In this document: positions 1 to 4,557 of the stretch, piece by piece
Position numbering within the stretch: position 1 is the first letter of the stretch
Layout of the letters: every line of letters begins with the position of its first letter
NCBI GenBank assembly: GCA_021808875.1
Contig: JAKBAU010000228.1
Location: 1-5,742 of the forward strand
Origin: Pseudomonadota bacterium
GTDB taxonomy: Bacteria; Pseudomonadota; Alphaproteobacteria; Micropepsales; Micropepsaceae
DNA: 5,742 nt
Direction of reading: 5' to 3'
Made by a program: the position numbers and the translations under genes
Notes under the pieces: generated by a model
What the model was told of the DNA's origin: nothing
What the model saw: the letters and a program-made list of their open reading frames with translations, nothing else
Database searches by the model: none

Positions 1-157
1 CCAGCTGCGCGGCGATCCCAAGCCGCTTCTCGACCTCGCACAATGTCAGCAGACCGCCGGAGGACAGCGATTCGCCGTCGAAGTGGGCCAGCACCGGCTT
101 GCCGGCGACAGGTGACAGACCGGGGAGGCATGGGGTAGTTTCAACCGTAGCGGGCAT
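1..157 (-). CDS. IS1380-family transposase, N-terminal part (runs off window)
   Basis: This is the 5' end of a transposase gene continuing past the left edge; 52 codons are visible. The ATG at 157 opens a frame reading MPATVETT at the start, then residues 19-52 with KPVLAHFDG, LSSGGLLTL and EVEKRLGIA. The AHFDG...LSS.GGL..L.EVE.RLG pattern is the conserved N-terminal signature of IS1380-family DDE transposases as I recall it. The catalytic acidic residues lie further on and are not in the window. A weak GGAA sits 4 bases before the ATG. The gene lies about 50 bases from the point where the neighbouring IS110 homology stops, which fits the short leader between an IS end and its transposase start. 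I cannot see the terminal repeat pair because the other end is absent. Family call is by motif only. Confidence 0.72.
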   Translation of the reverse strand, partial: MPATVETTPCLPGLSPVAGKPVLAHFDGESLSSGGLLTLCEVEKRLGIAAQL

Positions 158-207
158 CGCGTTCCGTGCTGAAGAAGAAGATTTAGTGCCGCGCGACAAT
201 CAGCGTG
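1..207 (-). mobile_element. IS1380-family insertion sequence, one end
   Basis: The transposase start plus about 50 bases of leader form the 5' terminal part of an IS1380-family element. Its outer boundary is put near 207, because the IS110 transposase homology on the right breaks off at about 208. The boundary is inferred from loss of homology. I could not confirm an inverted repeat or a target duplication, since the far end is outside the window. Confidence 0.5.
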
Positions 208-441
208 AGAATCCAGACCGATCCGAGCGAAATCAACCCCGCACTGTTGCAGCCAGGCGATCAGCGCCTCCGGCTCACTCGCCACCTTGCCCTCGCGAAC
301 GACGTGGCCCGCCGCATCCATCACGCACACGCTCGAGCTTTCCAACGACACGTCAATGCCTGCAGAGTGTTCTACGGCTGTCCCTCCATCGATGATGCTT
401 GGAGCAGGACCATCCTGACTCCGTTCAGATGACACCATCAT
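208..441 (-). pseudogene. IS110-family transposase, truncated N-terminal fragment
   Basis: From the ATG at 441 (a second ATG follows at 438, and an upstream TTG at 465 is possible) this encodes about 78 residues that match the N-terminus of IS110 transposases. The AGIDVS block carries the first acidic residue of the DEDD catalytic fold (about residue 30). It is followed by SSVCVMDAAGHVVREGKVAS, then PEALIAWL and RIGLDS. The homology stops exactly at the second conserved acidic block, at about 208. The frame then continues with unrelated residues to a stop at 46, inside the IS1380 transposase gene. A complete protein of this family is roughly 300-450 residues, so two thirds are missing, including the C-terminal Ser-containing domain. 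It is non-functional and was most likely cut by the IS1380 insertion. Confidence 0.75.
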
Positions 442-508
442 TCCGAGGAACAGCCACCCAATCAATCACCCCCCCCGAACCCGCTCCGGGGACGGCCCAT
501 TACCCCAT
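442..508. other. Short non-coding stretch at the IS110 / mob-module junction
   Basis: This lies between the IS110 transposase start and the stop of the relaxase frame and holds a run of eight C (469-476) followed by a GC-rich segment. The IS110 left end must lie here or slightly inside the relaxase 3' end, but IS110 elements leave no target duplication and I see no diagnostic terminus. The last 20 or so codons of the relaxase frame may therefore be IS-derived. Confidence 0.3.
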
Positions 509-2098
509 CTATTGGCCTGCAAAAAATGCTTCGGAGTCATTGGAGTAGGTGGCCCTTGACGCGGAAGTCTGTGAGGCGGCCTCTCCTTGCTCCATTTCCT
601 CGTCATTGGCCGAAACATGCTGTTCGCCATGCACACCGAATAAGAACCGGAGCAGCCAGCCAATCACCGCTATGAGCACAGCGATCAGTTCGTCCAGCAT
701 CCGTAATCGAGGCACAAACTCACCGTCGCACAGCATCGTCTCAACACGGCGCTCTTCAAAAAAGCGCTGCGCGGACATTGGATCAATCCGCTTCACCTCG
801 ATCAGGAGAAAGTCGAGTCTGTCCGTGAATTCTGGTGCATCAAGAACGCTGTTTGCTCGGTAATCTGCTGCTCGATGGCGTCCAACCGCTCGGCGAGGAC
901 GGCCTGTCCTTTCAGGATATTCTGATTCGATCGAACCAAGATCACGAGATGCGCCAGAATTTGTTCGAGATTGGATTTCTCGCCAGGCTGCGGCGTCATC
1001 AATTGGACAATTTTTTGCTTTATGACTTCCGAATTTTCGAAGGCCTGCAACGTGGCTGCGTCGTTCAGGTTCAGGCCGCGCTCGTCCACGTATTTGACCA
1101 GCTTTTCGCGAATTGTCCGGCGGTCCCGATGAAGTCCCGGTTTTAGAAGCCCGAGCATAATCTTCTTGCTCCAGATCTGGAACATTTTCGGCTGCGATAC
1201 GTTTGTCATTTGGAGCTCTCCTTGCTTGTGTCAAAGATGGAAGATCGAGATTTGCAATACGTGCCTTAACCAGGGCAGCACGAATGCGCCGGCCCTGCTC
1301 ATGGCTCGCCGACCCGATGATCCGGGTCAGACTGTGAACGCCGCCGGCCAGGTCCAGCAGCACGGGGCCCTTGTCGCCACGACAAAGCCGGAACCCTTCC
1401 GCTGAAAAGTTCTCCGCGAGCATTTCGTCGGGGCTTTCGTTCCAGATCTGCAAGGCGACGGCGTAGAGATCCGCAAGCGCTACGCCGGTATTCTCCGCCT
1501 GATGCCGTTCTCGGGGCGTCATCTTCGCGATAGGTCGCGGCTGGGAGATGATACCGCTCTCCGCCATGGACTGGCGCACATCCTCGCGGCCTTCACGGGC
1601 CAAAGCCGCGGCTACGGCACGGTTATGGCCACCGGCGACATGCTGACTGCCGAATTCGGCCTCGACAATCCTCCCGATCTTCTCACGACGGGGATAATCA
1701 TGGCTCATGGGAATGACCGAGCCATCTTCCCTGACCCGCGAATAGGCCCGGTGGTAATGTTCCCGATCGTGCTTCACGTGAACGGCTTCAACAAAGGCTT
1801 GCCGCTCAAGCCCGAACTCCCGCTCAAACAGCTGCCAGTAACGGCTGTATTGCGCCAGCGTCCATGACGCCTGCGGATCGACATGAACATGATAAATTGT
1901 CTTCTTTGATCGTGCGTGCGATGCGATCAGTGTCAATTCCTCGATCGCCGCCTCTATATCCGTGGCCAGGATTTTTCGTGTGGCACCCAGCCTGGCCACC
2001 TCGTTCTGAGGCTCCTGACGTCGGTCCGCGAGGTGCCGCCCGAGAGCGGCACCACCCCTGCCCTGCGTTGCTCCCGAAATTATGCCGCCGATTGCCAT
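509..2098 (-). CDS. mobA: MOBP-type relaxase (MobA-like), 529 aa frame with atypical C-terminal half
   Basis: This is a DNA-nicking and strand-transfer relaxase expected to cut the oriT just upstream of mobC. Relaxase features occupy residues 1-295. There is a Gly-rich N-terminus (ISGATQGRGG) with His22 where MOBP enzymes usually have Tyr. YHVHVDP (69-75) follows, then the metal-binding histidine cluster HVKHDREHYH (107-116) with SRVREDGS, and FGSQHVAGGHNR (149-160). A conserved-looking block EGFRLCRGDKG...LLDLAGGVHSL comes at about 234-257. The ATG at 2098 overlaps the mobC end by 19 bases, so translation is probably coupled. From about residue 280 the frame has AT-rich third positions and an Arg/Ser/Pro-rich composition typical of a shadow frame. 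A separate gene (802-1209) lies in another frame there. Coding character returns from about residue 425, with a hydrophobic membrane segment at 467-489. The real relaxase may thus end early, or may be fused by loss of a stop to a downstream membrane protein (possible start ATG at 778). The relaxase identity is firm; the C-terminal extent is not. Confidence 0.8.
   Translation of the reverse strand: MAIGGIISGATQGRGGAALGRHLADRRQEPQNEVARLGATRKILATDIEAAIEELTLIASHARSKKTIYHVHVDPQASWTLAQYSRYWQLFEREFGLERQAFVEAVHVKHDREHYHRAYSRVREDGSVIPMSHDYPRREKIGRIVEAEFGSQHVAGGHNRAVAAALAREGREDVRQSMAESGIISQPRPIAKMTPRERHQAENTGVALADLYAVALQIWNESPDEMLAENFSAEGFRLCRGDKGPVLLDLAGGVHSLTRIIGSASHEQGRRIRAALVKARIANLDLPSLTQARRAPNDKRIAAENVPDLEQEDYARASKTGTSSGPPDNSRKAGQIRGRARPEPERRSHVAGLRKFGSHKAKNCPIDDAAAWREIQSRTNSGASRDLGSIESEYPERTGRPRRAVGRHRAADYRANSVLDAPEFTDRLDFLLIEVKRIDPMSAQRFFEERRVETMLCDGEFVPRLRMLDELIAVLIAVIGWLLRFLFGVHGEQHVSANDEEMEQGEAASQTSASRATYSNDSEAFFAGQ
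802..1209 (-). CDS. Nested small coiled-coil protein overlapping the relaxase frame (MobB-like by position only)
   Basis: A 135-residue protein begins at the ATG at 1209, with a strong AAGGAGA Shine-Dalgarno 8 bases upstream. It lies wholly inside the relaxase reading frame but in another frame. By hand count, over its first 43 codons the third position is G/C in 29 and the middle position in 13. The middle position is the third position of the relaxase frame, so this frame, not the relaxase frame, shows normal coding bias. The N-terminal third is basic (MTNVSQPKMFQIWSKKI, LHRDRRTIREKL). From about residue 80 it is a heptad-like helix (EQILAHLVILV, LAERLDAIEQQITEQ), suggesting a coiled coil. 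I recognise no domain. In IncQ plasmids mobB lies inside mobA in another frame, and in ColE1 mbeB/mbeD overlap mbeA. A similar accessory role is therefore plausible, but this is context only. The membrane segment just downstream in the relaxase frame could be its natural C-terminus after a frameshift. Confidence 0.65.
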   Translation of the reverse strand: MTNVSQPKMFQIWSKKIMLGLLKPGLHRDRRTIREKLVKYVDERGLNLNDAATLQAFENSEVIKQKIVQLMTPQPGEKSNLEQILAHLVILVRSNQNILKGQAVLAERLDAIEQQITEQTAFLMHQNSRTDSTFS

Positions 2099-2469
2099 AG
2101 CGCATTCTTCAGGGCCAGCAATTCCGCCGCGGCTTTCTTGATGTCCGGCAAGAGTGCCTCGATCCTGTCGTGCTCGGCCGGGCGGTTATCTTCGCGCGCT
2201 GCGATCGAAGCCTGCACCATCGCTCCGCCCAGTTCAGCCACCACCTCACGAAGACGGGCAATCTCCAACACAAGCTCCGGCGGCGCTCCATGCTGCACTG
2301 TAGGGCCGCGATCGACCTTGAGCGCGGTGGCGATCAGCCCACGAACAAAGGTCGCCACCGATACGTCGCATGACCGGGCCGCGGTCGTGATCGCATCCTG
2401 CTGCTCGGCTGTAAGCCGCACCAGCACCTGCCCGGGCAGACGCCGTGTCTCGGTGCCACGCCTAGCCAT
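2080..2469 (-). CDS. mobC: MobC-like relaxosome accessory protein (ribbon-helix-helix)
   Basis: This 129-residue protein should bind oriT DNA, help the relaxase open the nic region, and often represses its own operon. Residues 14-50 (QVLVRLTAEQQDAI, then VSVATFVRGLIATAL) fit a ribbon-helix-helix DNA-binding fold: a short strand, a helix, a turn and a second helix. The rest is helical and charged (LREVVAELGGAMVQ, IEALLPDIKKAAAELLALKNAL), as in MobC/NikA-type proteins. I chose the ATG at 2469 because a GAGG lies 6 bases upstream. A GTG two codons earlier (2475) would sit too close to that site. The stop overlaps the relaxase start by 19 bases, so the two form one operon. The putative oriT is immediately upstream, in keeping with its role. 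Confidence 0.78.
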   Translation of the reverse strand: MARRGTETRRLPGQVLVRLTAEQQDAITTAARSCDVSVATFVRGLIATALKVDRGPTVQHGAPPELVLEIARLREVVAELGGAMVQASIAAREDNRPAEHDRIEALLPDIKKAAAELLALKNALWQSAA

Positions 2470-2487
2470 GGTCACCCTCGGCGTTCA

Positions 2488-2530
2488 GGTCCGCAGGATG
2501 GGGGTGCACGGGGGCGCAGCCCCCTGCCCA
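2488..2530 (-). other. oriT: Putative origin of transfer (oriT) with hairpin and IncP-like nic site
   Basis: On the minus strand a hairpin spans 2506-2527. It has six perfect G/C pairs (2510-2515 with 2519-2524), a three-base loop, and after one bulged base three more pairs (2506-2508 with 2525-2527). Five bases further on comes CATCCTGC (2500-2493), which fits the YATCCTG|Y nic consensus of IncP/MOBP origins. The expected cut is between 2494 and 2493. A hairpin just 5' of the nic, close to mobC and the relaxase gene, is the usual layout. Nicking has not been shown here; the call rests on motif and context. Confidence 0.6.
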
Positions 2531-2559
2531 GCTGCGCGCGGATACGCGTGCATGGCTGG

Positions 2560-2645
2560 CTATGCTTTGGATGACCAACAATGACATATCTGAAAAATAC
2601 CTTTTTGATACGCAACAAATATGTTGGTCAAAAAAGTAAGAGGAT
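2560..2645 (-). promoter_or_regulatory. AT-rich mob promoter/operator region with 9-bp inverted repeat
   Basis: This AT-rich patch between int1 and oriT is flanked by a perfect 9-bp inverted repeat, TGACCAACA (2572-2580) and TGTTGGTCA (2622-2630), with 41 bases between arms. On the minus strand a TTGACC (2631-2626) could be a -35, with TATCAA about 15 bases on as a poor -10. The arms could be operator half-sites for MobC or another repressor. The inference is from position and symmetry only. The remaining part of 2470-2688 holds oriT and no convincing gene. Confidence 0.35.
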
Positions 2646-2688
2646 TCCCGACCAAGCGGCCAAGCCGACATAATTTCCGAAAAATCCG

Positions 2689-4227
2689 TCATGATACTAT
2701 TTTCCAGAGATGATGAAGACCGACTGGGGGGTGCACCCTCTCAATAAACAGGGCGGCCTCCTGCGCACTGAGCGCCCGTCCATAGCCGGCGCCGACACGA
2801 TCGGATGAATGGCCGAACACCTTGTCTGCCAGTTCCTCACCGATTGCCGCTGCCCGGAGCATCTGGCGGAACGAGTGACGTAGCGAATACAGAACCAGAG
2901 TCGGATCATTGGAAATCGTCCGGCTGATGTAGCGGTTCAGGCGCTTAGACCATGCCGCCGCCGATAGAGGCACAACTCCCGGCTGGAACAGCGGAAAGCC
3001 ATGCGCATCCTGATCGGCGGCCCATTCGGCCAGCCCCATGCGGAGCAGGTCCGGCAAGAGTGGAACCAGCCGAGGCGCGGCGCTCGTCTTCCTGCCGACA
3101 AGACGTAGATCGAGGCAATCGATGTCGCCAATGCGTACAAAATGCGCCGGAGCGTTCGTCAGTTCTTCCGTCCTCGCGCCCGTCAGTGCCGCAACCGCCA
3201 GGAACCACGCGGCGGCGCGCTCATCCCGATCTTGAGGCCGGACAAACCATTTGCTGTGAAAGAGTTTTGCGATCTCGGCCTCGGTGAAGGCGCGCCGCGG
3301 CGGTCCAGCAAGCTTCTCCGCGCTGGTCGTACTCCGAGCTTGAACCGATTCAAATCGATCGTCATCCGTCAGCCCTGCAGCCACAGCCCAGGCCATGAAT
3401 GTCTTCAGATGGCCAAGGCTGCGAACGATCGTCTGGTGATTGAGCTGACCGCCTCGCGGATTGGGCCTGTCTCGCAGATAATCCGCGTAAAGTTTCAGAT
3501 CTGGGCGTCGGATCGCATCAATCGGTTTGTCGCCGATCAGGCTGCGCCACGCAGCGAATGCCTGATCATAGCTCCAGCGGGTTTTTGAGGTCAGACCGGG
3601 TTTGTCCGCCAGGAAGGAGTCGAGATGGGAATGCCAAGGCAATCCGCTTGCCGAAGTCCCAACTGCAGCCGTAATTGCATGGCTTTCTCGGCCCCCCAAA
3701 CCGCTGGGACCAAACGAGTTATCTGGGCCGCTCCCCATTCCGGCTAGACGGTCGGTGCCGACGCATACGGGAGCAGAGGGGGATAAGCCGAGCTCTGTAG
3801 AAGAAGGGAATTTCAGATTGAAAGGTAAATCAATGGATTGCTTGCCAGCCTGAGCACCGCCCTTCCATTCGTTCTGGGCGCGATCGATCATATCCCGCAG
3901 TGCGGCCCTGTAACGCTGGCGCAGCGCATCGAGGTCGGCACGATAATGGCAGCCAAGTTCGAACGCCGCCGTAGCCAGAGTTGCTGCGGTGTAGTCCTCA
4001 TTGCCATCAATGTGCTCGTGGTCTCTCATCCTGAGACTCATTGTCTTCAGGAATCCTGCAACCACAAAAAACAATCTTGCAGCGCGAAGTTTAGCGGCAC
4101 CCGGATCACGCGTACCGAGCGACGCGATCAGGTGCGTTCGGCCAAGCAGATCATCGATCCCGACCGGCAAACGCAGCCGAAAATAGTAGGTCAGACGCCG
4201 TCTCTCGACGTAAGAACACAACGCCAT
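2689..4227 (-). CDS. Tyrosine recombinase / integrase of the left element (int1), complete
   Basis: This 512-residue site-specific recombinase is expected to integrate and excise the mob element at the neighbouring tRNA-Glu site. The N-terminus (YVERRRLTYYFRLRLP..., about 6-60) resembles the DUF6538-type domain of large integrases. A Gly/Ser/Pro-rich linker covers about 120-200. The core-binding (SAM-like) domain runs about 200-295, followed by the catalytic domain. Catalytic residues are Arg352 (TGARTEEL), probable Lys380 (GRKTS), Arg450 in YSLRHSF, His473 (FGHSS) and nucleophile Tyr482 (GAGYGR). The usual first His of HxxR is Tyr447. The ATG at 4227 was chosen over an in-frame TTG at 4251; both have weak upstream ribosome sites (GGGA 9 bases before the ATG). 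Its start faces the attachment core about 90 bases away. The stop is followed by the AT-rich mob control region. The enzyme looks intact. Confidence 0.88.
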   Translation of the reverse strand: MALCSYVERRRLTYYFRLRLPVGIDDLLGRTHLIASLGTRDPGAAKLRAARLFFVVAGFLKTMSLRMRDHEHIDGNEDYTAATLATAAFELGCHYRADLDALRQRYRAALRDMIDRAQNEWKGGAQAGKQSIDLPFNLKFPSSTELGLSPSAPVCVGTDRLAGMGSGPDNSFGPSGLGGRESHAITAAVGTSASGLPWHSHLDSFLADKPGLTSKTRWSYDQAFAAWRSLIGDKPIDAIRRPDLKLYADYLRDRPNPRGGQLNHQTIVRSLGHLKTFMAWAVAAGLTDDDRFESVQARSTTSAEKLAGPPRRAFTEAEIAKLFHSKWFVRPQDRDERAAAWFLAVAALTGARTEELTNAPAHFVRIGDIDCLDLRLVGRKTSAAPRLVPLLPDLLRMGLAEWAADQDAHGFPLFQPGVVPLSAAAWSKRLNRYISRTISNDPTLVLYSLRHSFRQMLRAAAIGEELADKVFGHSSDRVGAGYGRALSAQEAALFIERVHPPVGLHHLWKIVS

Positions 4228-4315
4228 GATGGCTTCCCACAGGTGGCACAAACGTGTGTCACTTCAGCGGGACGACACTAGATAAAAACCAGCGAATTCA
4301 ATGGGTTGTGAAGCG

Positions 4316-4359
4316 TGGCGTCCCGTAGGGGATTCGAACCCCTGTTATCGCCGTGAGAG
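4316..4359 (-). other. 3' half of tRNA-Glu, probable attachment (att) core
   Basis: On the minus strand this reads the anticodon loop CTCTCAC (anticodon CTC), the 3' side of the anticodon stem GGCGA, a TAAC variable region, the T arm AGGGG-TTCGAAT-CCCCT, acceptor strand ACGGGAC, discriminator G and encoded CCA. It matches tRNA-Glu as I recall it from E. coli. Upstream (4360-4395) there is no recognisable D arm, and no GTCCCGT acceptor partner at the expected distance, so this is not a complete tRNA gene. Such 3' halves are left at one end of elements that integrate into tRNA genes and restore the gene at the other end. It lies between two integrase genes that both start facing it. Confidence 0.78.
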
Positions 4360-4370
4360 AGACGATAATC

Positions 4371-4480
4371 CGTCTATTTGCGTCTACCCATATTCATAAT
4401 TTCCCTTGATATACATTCGACTTGTATCGCCATGTCCACACTTGTCTAATGCGAAACACCCGCATATATTAGACAAATAG
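4371..4480. repeat. Cluster of GTCTA-containing repeats beside the att core (possible integrase arm sites)
   Basis: CGTCTA occurs twice in direct orientation, exactly 10 bases apart (4371-4376, 4381-4386). TTGTCTA occurs at 4442-4448 and again inverted at 4476-4470. CTATTTG (4374-4380) also recurs inverted as CAAATAG (4474-4480). One-helical-turn spacing next to a recombination core is what integrase arm-type or excisionase sites look like. The function is inferred; the repeats themselves are plain in the sequence. Confidence 0.4.
4442..4476 (+). promoter_or_regulatory. Promoter of int2 overlapped by an inverted repeat (likely operator)
   Basis: TTGTCT (4442-4447) and TATATT (4465-4470) with a 17-base spacer form a good sigma70-type promoter, 88 bases before the int2 ATG. 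Perfect 9-base inverted arms TTGTCTAAT (4442-4450) and ATTAGACAA (4468-4476) cover the -35 and -10 boxes. A dimeric protein binding both arms, perhaps the integrase or an excisionase, would block transcription. The symmetry is seen; the repression is inferred. Confidence 0.5.
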
Positions 4481-4557
4481 AGGACAGACCGCCCTGCCCT
4501 ATCCCGTTGAAACCGGACAATTGTTTGGCGGGCGCTCAAGGCGGTAAGGAGGGGCAG

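Larger units (their letters stand above)
509..4359 (-). mobile_element. Integrative mobilizable element, partial (int1, oriT, mobC, mobA)
   Basis: A tyrosine integrase beside a tRNA 3' fragment, followed on the same strand by oriT, mobC and a relaxase, is the minimal gene set of an integrative mobilizable element. No conjugation (type IV secretion) genes are visible, so transfer would need a helper. The far end is not in the window or has been lost to the IS110/IS1380 insertions. The limits given are therefore those of the visible genes plus the att core, not mapped ends. Confidence 0.55.
4228..4557. other. Divergent control region between int1 and int2
   Basis: These 330 bases contain no gene. 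They hold the tRNA-Glu 3' half (4316-4359), the GTCTA repeat cluster and the int2 promoter/dyad, all described separately. For int1 I see only a poor promoter candidate on the minus strand around 4265-4295 (TTGAAT with an AT-rich stretch after it). No factor-independent terminator is evident on either strand. Confidence 0.5.

Noticed and set aside
1011..1016. A run of six A (minus strand) inside the nested gene as a programmed frameshift site joining the two frames.
   Set aside because: In the relaxase frame it resembles A_AAA_AAT, but a -1 slip there leads to the third frame, not to the nested frame, and no stimulatory structure is evident.
1916..2584. A 222-codon plus-strand frame opposite mobC and the relaxase start.
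   Set aside because: Low-complexity Ser/Ala/Arg/Thr-rich product antisense to mobC, crossing oriT; a shadow frame.
2587..2610. An A-run/T-run hairpin as terminator for int1.
   Set aside because: The stem is only five A-T pairs plus a bulged extension, with no GC core, too weak for a factor-independent terminator.
2462..2692. A 76-codon minus-strand frame whose ATG overlaps the int1 stop by four bases (ATGA).
   Set aside because: It runs through the AT-rich control region and the oriT hairpin and past the mobC start. Its second half is a translation of those elements, no domain is recognisable and no ribosome site is clear. The overlap is suggestive but not enough.
4316..4395. A complete tRNA-Glu gene at this position.
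   Set aside because: The T arm, acceptor 3' strand and anticodon loop are present, but no D arm or 5' acceptor strand (GTCCCGT) is found upstream. TCGTC (4361-4365 on the minus strand) could pair with GGCGA only with an eight-base loop. Treated as an att fragment.
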